DNA of 64,000 nt from a virus, in the IMG/VR virus record IMGVR_UViG_3300032223_002658, positions 1 to 64,000 of that record; one strand, given 5' to 3'. Below the pieces are notes generated by a model. The model had not been told where the DNA came from. It did no database searches and worked only from the letters and a program-made list of their open reading frames with translations. Below are positions 17,818-26,876 of the stretch, in pieces. Positions within the stretch are counted from its first letter, which is position 1. Every line of letters begins with the position of its first letter. Both the position numbers and the translations under genes were made by a program.

Positions 17818-18462
17818 ATGGCAACAGTAACATTTTATGCTAATGAAAGCATTGGAGCGGTAAACAGCGGAAGCCAGAACATGAATGGTTCTGGAATAGG
17901 ATTTTTTGGTAATGGTGGGGCATTTGCCAGCGTAAAAATAAATGAATATCAAGACAGAACTTTTATCTGTGATGCTGGTGGAACTACCGTTGGCGCAGAA
18001 ATAGATAACGTAAAATATGTCAACTCAACTGGTGCGTTGATAAGCAGAGGTGGAACAACTGATGCAACACTATGGGTTAAAAACATACCAAACTATAAAT
18101 CAACGCTTAACATAAGATTTGAACATACTAGCGCTGTAAGAACACAAAATGCTAAAGTTCAAATATATGACAGAAGCAGTATCAGCAATCCACCATCTGG
18201 CGTAATTTGTCAAGTATGCGAGATAGTCCACCCTGAGGTTTCACAATCTGTAACAGGATCTGGTTCTTCTTCATGGACTGCTTGCAGCGGCTCTACATCA
18301 TATGTAAGTTTGATAGCAAGCCCAGGCACTAGCGGAATAAGACCATCTGGTTCAAGCACAACAGATGCGCAGCACGATTGGTATGTAGCTATATCTGCCA
18401 CTCCAACTGGGGTAGGATCGCAAACAAATTTTGGAATATACTTTACAACTGAATATTTATAA
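17818..18462 (+). CDS. Virion surface-like protein, paralog A
   Basis: A 214-aa Ser/Gly/Thr-rich beta protein. It is a paralog of the next gene: both carry GA-(N/D)N-KY, an NIPNY motif, a GSGxxSW motif, an xPGxSG motif and QHDWY followed by SATP near the C-terminus. The pair ends the distal tail module, which suggests tip or fibre-associated subunits. The start is supported by the promoter 5 nt upstream. Confidence 0.55.
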   Translation: MATVTFYANESIGAVNSGSQNMNGSGIGFFGNGGAFASVKINEYQDRTFICDAGGTTVGAEIDNVKYVNSTGALISRGGTTDATLWVKNIPNYKSTLNIRFEHTSAVRTQNAKVQIYDRSSISNPPSGVICQVCEIVHPEVSQSVTGSGSSSWTACSGSTSYVSLIASPGTSGIRPSGSSTTDAQHDWYVAISATPTGVGSQTNFGIYFTTEYL

Positions 18463-19124
18463 TGGTCGCAGCACCATCAACAACCTTAAGACTACAAACA
18501 GCTTCAGGAAGTTCACCATTTTCATCCTCAGAAGCTTTTGCTTTTGGTAATGCGGATAGCATAAACATACTAAGTTATCAAAAAATAGGTGACTACCAAA
18601 CCGCAACATTTTCCTCTCCAACCAAAGGAAATATTTCTGTAGGAGCTAGATTTAACAATATTAAATATCTAACATCATCAACAGCTGAAATATCAGCACT
18701 TGCTGTTGGTACTGGAACTGGTCCTACGTTAAGTTTGATAAATATACCAAATTACTGCGCCTCATTAAATGTGCGAACAACAAGCTCAATAAGCATAAAA
18801 GTAAATAAATGCAATGTTTATTTTCATAATGGAAGCACAAGTGGCGTGTCTCCAACACAGTTTGATATTAAATATTATGAGTGTTTCAATGTTAGTACTG
18901 GAACAGGAGTTTCTGGCTCAGGACTTACATCCTGGGGAACAATCGCTGCTTCATCAACTAGCTTTGTGCCACTGAGGGCAAATCCAGGAGTTTCTGGAAC
19001 AAATGCATCAGGAAGCGTAACGGCTGGAACTCAGCACGATTGGTATTTTTGTTTTTCTGCCACACCAGTCAGAACTTATTCTGCTGTATCATTTAATGTT
19101 TCGTGTATGATTGAATATGTGTGA
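18462..19124 (+). CDS. Virion surface-like protein, paralog B
   Basis: A 220-aa paralog of the preceding protein with the same order of motifs (NIPNYC, GSGLTSW, NPGVSG, QHDWYFCFSATP). It starts at a TAATG junction with the first copy. The N-terminal 40 residues differ most between the copies, so the conserved part is probably the beta core. No enzymatic motif is visible. Confidence 0.55.
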   Translation: MVAAPSTTLRLQTASGSSPFSSSEAFAFGNADSINILSYQKIGDYQTATFSSPTKGNISVGARFNNIKYLTSSTAEISALAVGTGTGPTLSLINIPNYCASLNVRTTSSISIKVNKCNVYFHNGSTSGVSPTQFDIKYYECFNVSTGTGVSGSGLTSWGTIAASSTSFVPLRANPGVSGTNASGSVTAGTQHDWYFCFSATPVRTYSAVSFNVSCMIEYV

Positions 19125-19135
19125 GGGTGTTTCAA

Positions 19136-19345
19136 ATGGAAGATAATGGCTGGATTGAATATAGAAAGCTAGTTATCAGTGAGCTTCAAAGATCAAATGA
19201 TAGATTAACTCGCATTGAGTCTGATATTACTGAAATTAAACAGAGATTGGCCATACTTCAAACAAAAGTCTATTTTGCATCAAGCACTCTTGCATTTTTA
19301 GTTTCTGCAGCAGTTGGAATGTTTACGACATCAATAAAAGGATAA
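19136..19345 (+). CDS. Small coiled-coil plus membrane protein, XhlA-like
   Basis: A 69-aa protein with an N-terminal heptad-rich helix (residues about 8-42) and one hydrophobic segment at residues about 45-65 (VYFASSTLAFLVSAAVGMF). This is the layout of XhlA-type haemolysin/lysis accessory proteins at the end of tail operons. The ATG at 19136 follows GAGGG; a GTG at 19121 is less likely because it overlaps the preceding gene. A lysis role is inferred from architecture and position. A tail-anchored structural protein is the alternative. Confidence 0.45.
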   Translation: MEDNGWIEYRKLVISELQRSNDRLTRIESDITEIKQRLAILQTKVYFASSTLAFLVSAAVGMFTTSIKG

Positions 19346-19346
19346 T

Positions 19347-19613
19347 ATGTCAATAGAAAAATTACTAAAAACACTGGCCGTTTCAATAAATCCAAGACAA
19401 GAAATGCGTGATTCAGAAGATATGCCAGTTAAAATGTGTTGGTGTTGCCAAATGCCAGCAAGCGCAACCGATCTTTTCTACTATGCTGATAATCAAAATA
19501 AATGTTATTTTGCTTTATCTGGAAAGCCAGTTCAAAAGAGATGCGAAGAATGTCATTATCTTGGAGATGATTGGAAGAAAAAAGGTCCAACTTACGTCAA
19601 TAAACAGATGTAA
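19347..19613 (+). CDS. Small Cys-rich protein with MSIEK N-terminal tag
   Basis: An 88-aa protein beginning MSIEKLLKTLAVSI, the same N-terminal tag found at 30358, 30753 and 54774. The body has two Cys pairs (CWCC near residue 32, CEEC near 70) plus further Cys/His, which suggests a zinc-binding fold. It is the last gene of the tail operon and sits 4 nt from the convergent gene at 19618. I do not know the function; the tag suggests a shared destination with the other tagged proteins. Confidence 0.6.
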   Translation: MSIEKLLKTLAVSINPRQEMRDSEDMPVKMCWCCQMPASATDLFYYADNQNKCYFALSGKPVQKRCEECHYLGDDWKKKGPTYVNKQM

Positions 19614-19617
19614 AATT

Positions 19618-20097
19618 TTAAGGTTGGCAACCAACAAACATTTTAATTATAATTTGCTTGCAGATTGATTCAACAACATAAGCCTCAGATACAGTTAAAC
19701 GGTGACCAGCCCAAAAACGCTGGTCACCTTTCTTTGAGCTAATTTCAAATGCAAAGCCATCATCTAATTTATACATTTTCATTATAACATTGCCAGATTT
19801 ATTTTGATGGAAGAAACCTTTTCCTTTTCCGCTTTCATCAGCAGCACCTAAGAACGCTTTTCTTCCAGAAAGAACGCAGGCTATTTCTGCAATTTCTTCT
19901 GTATCAAGCTTGACTGTTTCAGAATCTTCCTTCCAAGAAAAGCGATTATTGCCATCAGAATCTTTTGATGCTTCTTGCTTTGCTACAGTAAGAAAAAAGT
20001 TACATGTTTTTGCGTTCCACTCCCAAGATGAAGCACACCCCTTGGTGTGATCTTTCATATTTGGTTTATAAATTTTGTATGCTGGATTGTATGACAT
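19618..20097 (-). CDS. Possible ssDNA/RNA-binding (PC4/Whirly-like) protein
   Basis: A 159-aa protein with repeated amphipathic strands (SGNVIMKMYKLDDGFAFEIS) and a C-terminal helix (SEAYVVESICKQIIIK), a pattern like PC4/Whirly/PUR-type nucleic-acid binders, where a sheet is followed by a helix. This is a weak call from pattern only. Its ATG shares TAATG with the end of the upstream gene, so the two are made together. Its 3' coding part contains the plus-strand terminator at 19701. Confidence 0.35.
   Translation of the reverse strand: MSYNPAYKIYKPNMKDHTKGCASSWEWNAKTCNFFLTVAKQEASKDSDGNNRFSWKEDSETVKLDTEEIAEIACVLSGRKAFLGAADESGKGKGFFHQNKSGNVIMKMYKLDDGFAFEISSKKGDQRFWAGHRLTVSEAYVVESICKQIIIKMFVGCQP
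19701..19735 (+). terminator. Plus-strand terminator embedded in a convergent gene
   Basis: GGTGACCAGC (19701-19710) pairs perfectly with GCTGGTCACC (19719-19728) around an 8-nt loop, and TTTCTTT follows. It lies about 90 nt after the end of the plus-strand tail operon, inside the coding region of the opposing gene 19618-20097. Confidence 0.8.
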
Positions 20098-20924
20098 TAG
20101 AAAATAACCTCACCTTTAATTTGCTCTGGAATAGATTGACCACCATTCTCAGTTCCTCGACTGAAACCATTTAGTATGTTTATTACTTCGTGTGATTGCT
20201 TATATGTAAGAGTATGCATACTCTCTGTTTGAATTCCACAGAACTTGATTAGCTTTGATTGATCAATTCCCATTCGATTACACATTGTATTAATTACAAT
20301 TTTTGCACTATCTGAAATCGGTCTATTTTCATCAATAACCATTGGATCAAGATCTTCTTTTGCTACTCCCTGATTTACTTCCTCAAGAGCGTAAACTCTA
20401 ACAAGACCAAGAGCCTTTCTCAATGCACGAGCCTCAGCTTTTGTTGATGCTGTAGCAACAGAAGCGTTGCAGTAAGGAAATGGTGTATTATCTGGATTTA
20501 CATCAAAAACATCAGACACATATTCATCTCTTGCAGAAATTACACCATGTCGCTTGAATTGAATGCTGCATCTAACTGTTGCTGTTCTATCTGACATTGT
20601 TGGAGACTTCAAAACATCGATGTCAACGGATACAATTCTTCCAATTAGTTTCTTAAAAATTCTTCGAAGACCATCGCATGTAGGCATTCCATCCTTGCAT
20701 TCCTTGTCAGTCAGTTGTGAAATGACATAATCAGACCATTCTGGATCTGTCTCATCTATTTTCTTTGATCCATCTGCTGATGTTATTTGAATAGCAGGAG
20801 ATACGCTTTCTGCTTCTGCTATCATTTGCTCAAGTGTTTCAATGTCAAGATCGGAAATGAGAACTGCGTCTTTACCAAGATCTACCAAACGTTTAACTAG
20901 TGATTTCTTGCTTTTGCGTGGCAT
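20097..20924 (-). CDS. Possible recombination/annealing-associated protein
   Basis: A 275-aa protein with a basic N-terminus (MPRKSKKSLVKR), a beta-rich centre and a motif ATASTKAEARALRKALGL near residue 165 that resembles the helix following the sheet in phage Rad52/Erf-type annealing proteins. The C-terminal domain is helical (SAKIVINTMCNRMG). It is coupled to the next gene by TAATG and overlaps the upstream gene by 32 nt. The annealing call is tentative, based on that motif and on the neighbouring ssDNA-binding-like gene. Confidence 0.35.
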   Translation of the reverse strand: MPRKSKKSLVKRLVDLGKDAVLISDLDIETLEQMIAEAESVSPAIQITSADGSKKIDETDPEWSDYVISQLTDKECKDGMPTCDGLRRIFKKLIGRIVSVDIDVLKSPTMSDRTATVRCSIQFKRHGVISARDEYVSDVFDVNPDNTPFPYCNASVATASTKAEARALRKALGLVRVYALEEVNQGVAKEDLDPMVIDENRPISDSAKIVINTMCNRMGIDQSKLIKFCGIQTESMHTLTYKQSHEVINILNGFSRGTENGGQSIPEQIKGEVIF

Positions 20925-21438
20925 ATTTAATTAGTCCTATGTAATCCTCTGCTGATTGTGGCAACGCTATAACTGATTTTCCATAATTTTCTGATACGGT
21001 TGAATCAAAAAGTGTCTTAAAAAACTGGTTTGGAAAAACAATCAAATCACACATGCTAAAGTTATATTGAACATTTTGCACCTTTTTTATGCATGACTGT
21101 ATATCTCTAGCAATAAAAATAATTGGACCGGCAAAATTTATTTGTTGTCTCACATCGTCTAGTGCATCATATGAGAATACAAATGTTGGCCCAGTAACTG
21201 AAGATAAATATTGGCTAGTGAACAAAGATGTGGATGGAACAGAAACGACTTTGTTATCACCTCTTGTAAAAAGATTAAATGATACTTGTTTATTTTTGTT
21301 TTTAGCTATAGCCATATTTATTTCATAGTAAGGCTGACTAACACAATTATCAAATAAAAAATTTACATTGCCCCTCTTATATAGAGATCCTACAAAAAAC
21401 GTGTCTAGTATAGCGTTATCATTCATTTCTGCAGTCAT
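20893..21438 (-). CDS. Hypothetical protein of the sugar cluster, partly glycosyltransferase-like
   Basis: A 181-aa protein. I start it at the ATG at 21438 because TAGGAG lies 7 nt upstream; a further ATG at 21459 would overlap the glycosyltransferase. The C-terminal half (CDLIVFPNQFFKTLFD) looks like a strand-helix of a GT-B Rossmann domain, but the protein is too short for a complete glycosyltransferase. It follows the glycosyltransferase genes without a gap. Confidence 0.4.
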   Translation of the reverse strand: MTAEMNDNAILDTFFVGSLYKRGNVNFLFDNCVSQPYYEINMAIAKNKNKQVSFNLFTRGDNKVVSVPSTSLFTSQYLSSVTGPTFVFSYDALDDVRQQINFAGPIIFIARDIQSCIKKVQNVQYNFSMCDLIVFPNQFFKTLFDSTVSENYGKSVIALPQSAEDYIGLIKYATQKQEITS

Positions 21439-21439
21439 A

Positions 21440-22117
21440 TTATCTCCTAAGCATCGCATGTTCTCTTGCGATATCGTTGTTGTGGGCAGTCAAAGTTTTA
21501 TTTTGCCCATGGTTGTAGTATTTGAAAAGAGGGGCTGGGATTCTCATGCACATAAAATTTGCAGCAGATATCCTAAGCCAATAATCGTAGTCTTCAATGA
21601 GTTTTATTGATTCGTTAAAAAGACCTATTTTGTTTACGACAGATCTCTTTATAAATGAATTAGTTGACACAATGCATTGACGCTTCAAAAGACGCTCATC
21701 AAAATCAGGTTTTGAGTTATACATTGTTTTATTTGAAAATACTTCAATATAATCAGAATAGACAAGACCAACCTCAGGAGCTATATCAAGATACTTGATG
21801 CTTATTTCGGCCTTTTGAACATGGTATTCGTCATCGGCATCAAGAAATCCAATATATTCACCTGAAGATTCAAGGATTCCAGCATTTCTAGCACTCGCAG
21901 TACCACCATTTTTCTTTTTAATAAGTCTGATATTTGAATCACCAAATTTATAAATTAATGATTGTGCCAAAAGTAATGAATTGTCTTTGCTGCCATCATC
22001 AACAATGATTATTTCAGTCTCGCTTTTATCGATGGTTTGTGCGACAGCACTAGAAACTGATCTTTCAAGAAAATGACCTTGATTGTAATTTGGTATTATT
22101 ATTGAGCATTTAATCAT
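21440..22117 (-). CDS. Family 2 glycosyltransferase (GT-A fold)
   Basis: A 225-aa enzyme expected to transfer a sugar from a nucleotide-sugar donor. It has the classic GT2 order: SIIIPNYNQGHFLERSV at residues 5-21, IIVDDGSKD near 37, NGGTASARNAG near 68 and the metal-binding DADDEY near 93, followed by IEDYDYWLR near 170. It contains the complete catalytic core and is short at the C-terminus with no membrane helix, so it is probably soluble. Its ATG overlaps the upstream stop as ATGA, in a row of genes with such overlaps. Confidence 0.9.
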   Translation of the reverse strand: MIKCSIIIPNYNQGHFLERSVSSAVAQTIDKSETEIIIVDDGSKDNSLLLAQSLIYKFGDSNIRLIKKKNGGTASARNAGILESSGEYIGFLDADDEYHVQKAEISIKYLDIAPEVGLVYSDYIEVFSNKTMYNSKPDFDERLLKRQCIVSTNSFIKRSVVNKIGLFNESIKLIEDYDYWLRISAANFMCMRIPAPLFKYYNHGQNKTLTAHNNDIAREHAMLRR

Positions 22118-22644
22118 ACGAATGCAATTCTTTTTTGATCTGTATTGAACAACTCTTCCATCATTATATCCTCATAATCTGATATTTTAAATCCACCGTA
22201 TGGTGAAAATCCATCAATATCAGACCTGTGAATAATTTTATCGCTATTTATCTCAAATGACTTCATGATTTGTTCAACTTTATCTCCATTTGTATCACCA
22301 ATCCAAATAAAGTGTTTGTGATCTGAATCTTTGTACTGCATTTTTGGATTCTTCAAATACTCATTCCAAATTAAAAATATTGATGATTCTACACGCTCAA
22401 CAGTAGAAATCATCTTTATGCTTTCGTAGAAAGATGGAACAACTTTTATGAATCTTACGTTTTTATGTTCAGAGTATACTGATTCTTTACATTCAAGCTC
22501 ATCTCCAGATAAACCCATGTCAACAAACATATATTCATGATTGTCATTTATCTCTATGTTTTTTTTGCACTCAGCATTAAAAGTACCAAAATTCATTGGT
22601 CCATCTCTATGCTCTTTAAGCAAAATGCAAACAACACATTTCAT
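22114..22644 (-). CDS. Hypothetical protein of the glycosyltransferase operon
   Basis: A 176-aa protein with no family I recognise. It begins MKCVVCILLKEHRDG and has mixed alpha/beta character with many acidic residues. Both ends overlap neighbours by ATGA, so it is translated in step with the sugar genes. It could be a divergent GT-A domain, but no DxD-type motif in a proper setting is evident (only GDTNGD near residue 115). Confidence 0.45.
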   Translation of the reverse strand: MKCVVCILLKEHRDGPMNFGTFNAECKKNIEINDNHEYMFVDMGLSGDELECKESVYSEHKNVRFIKVVPSFYESIKMISTVERVESSIFLIWNEYLKNPKMQYKDSDHKHFIWIGDTNGDKVEQIMKSFEINSDKIIHRSDIDGFSPYGGFKISDYEDIMMEELFNTDQKRIAFV

Positions 22645-23084
22645 TGTTTAACTGCCTCCATGTTCACGACCCATTGATATGGGCCATACCATGTTTTGGT
22701 AACAGAGAAGCCAGATGACTCAAGAGCGTCTTTCAATGATCCATGATCAAGGTATACATTGTATCCGCTGAATATATTGTTGAAAGTTGGCGTATCCATT
22801 ACTCCATAGGCAAGAGCATTGGATGCACCGACAACATCAACTATTTTTATTTTTAGAACACAGCCGCTATCAGAGAACTGCGCCCATGAATCTATGGTTT
22901 CTTTGACAGGAGCCTTGGTTTGCTCAAGTGCGCCAGGATGAGAAATTATTTCAGTTATCTTTTTTCCATTGATGCTTCTGATTACATAATCATCAACAAG
23001 CTGATCTGTTTTTACCCCGTTTCGTCTTTCTAAATTTATATATCCATCAAGATATGCTTCGCCATGATTAACATTTATTTTCAT
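22641..23084 (-). CDS. Degenerate SAM methyltransferase-like protein
   Basis: A 147-aa protein whose opening (MKINVNHGEAYLDGYINLE) aligns with the LHLGCG...PGYINID start of class I methyltransferases often found beside glycosyltransferases, but the glycine-rich SAM loop is missing. The later part (YNVYLDHGSLKDALESSGF, then KTWYG) keeps the typical H...L...L...GF pattern. It may have lost SAM binding and serve as a partner or structural protein. Coupled by ATGA on both sides. Confidence 0.5.
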   Translation of the reverse strand: MKINVNHGEAYLDGYINLERRNGVKTDQLVDDYVIRSINGKKITEIISHPGALEQTKAPVKETIDSWAQFSDSGCVLKIKIVDVVGASNALAYGVMDTPTFNNIFSGYNVYLDHGSLKDALESSGFSVTKTWYGPYQWVVNMEAVKQ

Positions 23085-24109
23085 AGTATTCCTTCAATTC
23101 TTTTGTTATATGCTTGTTCAAATATAGAATTCCAGCTATTTGCAAAATCCTCTATATTGTAGTTTTCAACTATTCTTTGTCTGCAGTTTGAACCAATATT
23201 ATGGGCGTATTCTTTATCATTGCATATACGCACTATTTGTTTAGCTAGATGCTCAAGATCATTTGAACATATTTCTGGATTATTAATTATTGATGGCACT
23301 TCTTGATTAGCGGTTGACACACATGGCGCACCACAAGACATCGCCTCCATTAAAGACATTGGAACTGGAGACAGCCTAGAAGTATTAAGATAACACGAAC
23401 AGTTATTTATTGCCTGTATTAAATGGGCTTCATTTGAAATAGGCTCGCTAACTCCCGGATTATCACCAATCAATGCAAATTTAATTGTTGGATCTATACT
23501 TTCAACAATAGATTTGACTTTAGTCCATTCTGTATATCCACAAAACTGATCTCTTTGAGCAAGAGCATTAACAATGTATAATACATATTTTGTCTTTCCG
23601 CTTTCAAATGCTCCAGTCCATCCCACAAAGTCATTTGTTCTTATTCCATGCTTAACAACTGTTGCATTTTCAATGCCCCATGATTTTTTGTTATGCTCTG
23701 TTATAAAAACGTTTATATCAGCTTTAAATGAAAGCATTGCTTCCATTGTTCTTTGATCCCAGTTTTTTAACTGTGGTTCAATGTGCTCCAAATGAACTAT
23801 TGGAAGTCTCAAGGCTTTGGCAATTTCTGTGGCAAATTGTATCTGACCAAATCTTTCTTGAGACAGTATGAAATCAATATCATATTCCGTATCAGATATT
23901 GCATTATACTCATATGTTCTTTGTGGAAGTGGCTTAAAACGCCGATCCCACTGTTTTGTTCCAGCCCCCCTGTTTATTAGAAAGAATTCGTGACTAGTTG
24001 CCAAGGCCAAATTTGTTTGGTATGCCTCATGCGTTGCAAAAGTAAGTATCTTATACTTTTTCTTTGGCGTTCTGTTAATTTTATTTGCTATTGTGATTAA
24101 TGGATTCAT
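23081..24109 (-). CDS. GT-B glycosyltransferase (family 4/1-like)
   Basis: A 342-aa protein with the two-domain GT-B pattern: an N-terminal Rossmann half, then VVKHGI near residue 150 and the C-terminal donor half with SPVPMSLMEAMSCGAPCVST near residues 243-262, the place of the E-x7-E nucleotide-sugar motif. It acts on an unknown acceptor. It lies in the middle of the ATGA-coupled cluster, so it probably adds one sugar in a chain built by its neighbours. Confidence 0.85.
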   Translation of the reverse strand: MNPLITIANKINRTPKKKYKILTFATHEAYQTNLALATSHEFFLINRGAGTKQWDRRFKPLPQRTYEYNAISDTEYDIDFILSQERFGQIQFATEIAKALRLPIVHLEHIEPQLKNWDQRTMEAMLSFKADINVFITEHNKKSWGIENATVVKHGIRTNDFVGWTGAFESGKTKYVLYIVNALAQRDQFCGYTEWTKVKSIVESIDPTIKFALIGDNPGVSEPISNEAHLIQAINNCSCYLNTSRLSPVPMSLMEAMSCGAPCVSTANQEVPSIINNPEICSNDLEHLAKQIVRICNDKEYAHNIGSNCRQRIVENYNIEDFANSWNSIFEQAYNKRIEGIL

Positions 24110-25218
24110 TTTGATGACAAAGCCTCTACTAGTTTTGGACCAACAGCCTCATAGGAAAACTTGTTAACCATCTTTGTATAGTTTTCATTTGCGGTGTTTT
24201 TATATTCACCATTTGCTGCCCTACGCATTTTTTCCATCATTTCCCACAAAGATCCTTCCATCCACCATTCTTTATGGGAATAAAGTCCAGGGACAATTGC
24301 ATTTTTGGCCATTGCAAATACCGGTTTCTTGATCATAGATTTGACTGTTGGCTCATAATCCAAGTCAAACATCTTCGATATGCCATTCCAGTGAGTTGCT
24401 ATAACCGGCTTCTTGAATGCCGCTGCATCAAATGCTGGTATGCACTCGCCTTCTCCTCGTGAAGCAGTAACATAACAATCGAAGTTTTGATGCATCCCCA
24501 AGATCTCTCTTTCAGATAAAACGTCTGTCATTACGACTATCTTTGGATAATCTTTTTCAGATCTCTTGATTTCCGACTTTACAGATGATATCGCTTCTTT
24601 TATGAAATGCAAAGACTCTTCTGGATTTTTACCATCAACGTAAGTCTTGATTATAAGAGAAACGTTGTCTCTAGAAGAAAATTCAGACAAAAATGCTGTT
24701 ACGGTACTTGCAATATTCTTTCTGTATGAGTAGTCTGATATCGTATAAAATTTATATGTGTCTTTTATTTCATCTGGAATTGGAGGAGCTTCATATGATT
24801 GGTCGTACTTTGTGAAATCGCTTGGGCGTGTAACCTCTCTAAGAATCGATTTTACACCAGATTCTTGAGCTGCAGCAATTTGATCTTGCGTAGTCATCCA
24901 AACTTCATCCATCAAATTACATGAATACTGCCAACCAGAAGATCTGAACGAGCTGCTCTCCCAATAAAATAAACCAATATTTTTAACTCCAGCTATTCTG
25001 ACAAAACTGTTAGGAATTGTTTGTTGTATCACAACATCCACATTATCAAGATCGCATCTGACTTGAATGTCTTTGTCTATGACAACAGGTCTTGAATTAA
25101 GCGTGAACCATGTTGGAACAACATCAACTCCATATTTTGACATGCACTTTATGAAATCCCTTGCTGAATTTCCATATCCAGTGCCATCACGATAAACAGA
25201 TAAATATGCTACTTTCAT
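24106..25218 (-). CDS. GT-B glycosyltransferase (family 4-like)
   Basis: A 370-aa GT-B enzyme. It opens MKVAYLSVYRDGTGYGNSARDF, the acceptor-domain start with the GNSAR loop, and carries SRGEGECIPAFDAAAFKKPVIAT near residues 247-269, the family 4 donor-binding motif. No membrane segment is visible. It overlaps both neighbours by ATGA. The substrate is unknown. Confidence 0.88.
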   Translation of the reverse strand: MKVAYLSVYRDGTGYGNSARDFIKCMSKYGVDVVPTWFTLNSRPVVIDKDIQVRCDLDNVDVVIQQTIPNSFVRIAGVKNIGLFYWESSSFRSSGWQYSCNLMDEVWMTTQDQIAAAQESGVKSILREVTRPSDFTKYDQSYEAPPIPDEIKDTYKFYTISDYSYRKNIASTVTAFLSEFSSRDNVSLIIKTYVDGKNPEESLHFIKEAISSVKSEIKRSEKDYPKIVVMTDVLSEREILGMHQNFDCYVTASRGEGECIPAFDAAAFKKPVIATHWNGISKMFDLDYEPTVKSMIKKPVFAMAKNAIVPGLYSHKEWWMEGSLWEMMEKMRRAANGEYKNTANENYTKMVNKFSYEAVGPKLVEALSSK

Positions 25219-26876
25219 ATTACCACCGTATTTCTGCTTTTTGTTTGCTGATGACCTTCAGTATTAACCATAAACCTGTGTTGCTCAAACATGTTTCTAT
25301 CATGTATCTCCTTTTGCATGATTTGATTGAGCTTATTTATATCTATGTCGTGATTTGACAAAGCACCATTTTTGTTCATTACATCGGCAATGTTTCCCAT
25401 CTGGAAAGATGTTTTTTGCATTGTTCCAGGCGTGAAATATTGAGAAGCAATTTTACATATTGTAGCCGCATCCATACAATCATCAGCTTGCAAATTGACA
25501 TATTGAGACATCTTTGGTGGCGCAAACCATCTGAATGGATTTTTTGTTTCAATTGAGTCAAATATCCTTGACCATTTTTCAGCAAATCCATCGCTTGAAT
25601 GAAAGTGTTCTGCTGTTTCTCTAGCCAATGAAGACAAGAACTCCTTCTTTTCCTTTGTTTCTTTTAGATATGATGTCATCATTTCAGACAGGTGACTATC
25701 GTCTGGTATTGCTCTTATTTGACTTGTCTCTCTTGTTGACTCCTGTCTCCATCCAGATATGCGGGTTTGTCCATATCCACCACCAAGTCTGGCAAGTTCA
25801 TATGGTGCGGCATAGTCAGTTGATATAACTGGAATGCCGCAAGCTTTCGCTTCTATAATTGGAATTTCAAGAGCGCCAGCAACGCTGTGCTGAATATAAA
25901 GATCTGCAATGTTGTATATTTTTGCAAGCTCTTCTCTTGTTGAGCCATTCGATGTATTTGCCATAGCGCAAGCTTTTTGCCCACACTTTTCACAATATTT
26001 TCTATCACCAGCGTAGAATCCTGGAGTTGATTTTTTGCAAACTTGGCAATAATATGTCACTATTACTCTTGATCCAACGCCATACCGTATTATTTCTTTT
26101 GGTATGTCAAATCCACAATCAGGATTTCCAGTGTGCAAATATAGATATGTCTTGTCAGCTATTTCATTGAGTCCCTGTTTGTATAGGGAATCTATGGTGT
26201 CTGAAAAAGCTTTTATTAGCCCAGGAAAAAGTTTTCTTGGCTGGTTACGCATTACAGTCATTATTATGTTTGCGTCTTCCGATATTCCATACTCAGCACG
26301 TATAGTTTTCTTGTCCATTACTTTGAATGTCTCAAGATCGACACCAGGCATTGTATTTAAAGAGCAAACATTAAGTTTTCCATTGCCATATTTGGACAAT
26401 ACGCTCAAGCCCCAGTCTGTATATGAGGTAAGAAGATCTACTGTTGAGAATGTTGATAGCCATTCATCTCTTGGTGGCTCAGAGTCAACACACACAGACC
26501 AAATATACGTGTAATAAGGTCTTGATGGAGACTTGGTTATAAATTCATCGTGCCAATAATCTCTGTATGAGAAAACTATATCGGGTTTGAATTCGTTTAC
26601 AGCAGCCTCAAATCGCAATGATCCAAACTGAGCTGTTTGATATTCTTGTTGAAATCTCTGCATTTCTGCAGAGCCTTGAGTAGGAACAACTGGAAAAACC
26701 TTCCACGGAAGTGTTTTTACTCTTGGATCATCGTCAGAAATATAAGACGCAAGCTCAGCGACCTCATACTTTCCAGATTTATGAAGTCTAGAAAGCAGAT
26801 CGTATGCCATAACAGAAAAGCCTGTGTTTAACAGGCTGAATTCACTCACTAACAGTATTCTTTTTTTATTGCTCAC
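25215..26876 (-). CDS. GT-B glycosyltransferase with an inserted zinc ribbon
   Basis: A 553-aa glycosyltransferase. The N-terminal half opens KKRILLVSEFSLLNTGFSVMA; the donor half has ADLYIQHSVAGALEIPIIEAK and ACGIPVIST. Between them is an insertion with two Cys pairs, CQVC and CEKC (about 23 residues apart), that looks like a zinc ribbon and is unusual for this family. I start it at GTG 26876, which overlaps the end of the 57-aa gene (GTGAGCAATAA) in keeping with the coupled cluster; an upstream TTG at 26894 is possible. It is the first glycosyltransferase of the row. Confidence 0.85.
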   Translation of the reverse strand: MSNKKRILLVSEFSLLNTGFSVMAYDLLSRLHKSGKYEVAELASYISDDDPRVKTLPWKVFPVVPTQGSAEMQRFQQEYQTAQFGSLRFEAAVNEFKPDIVFSYRDYWHDEFITKSPSRPYYTYIWSVCVDSEPPRDEWLSTFSTVDLLTSYTDWGLSVLSKYGNGKLNVCSLNTMPGVDLETFKVMDKKTIRAEYGISEDANIIMTVMRNQPRKLFPGLIKAFSDTIDSLYKQGLNEIADKTYLYLHTGNPDCGFDIPKEIIRYGVGSRVIVTYYCQVCKKSTPGFYAGDRKYCEKCGQKACAMANTSNGSTREELAKIYNIADLYIQHSVAGALEIPIIEAKACGIPVISTDYAAPYELARLGGGYGQTRISGWRQESTRETSQIRAIPDDSHLSEMMTSYLKETKEKKEFLSSLARETAEHFHSSDGFAEKWSRIFDSIETKNPFRWFAPPKMSQYVNLQADDCMDAATICKIASQYFTPGTMQKTSFQMGNIADVMNKNGALSNHDIDINKLNQIMQKEIHDRNMFEQHRFMVNTEGHQQTKSRNTVVI

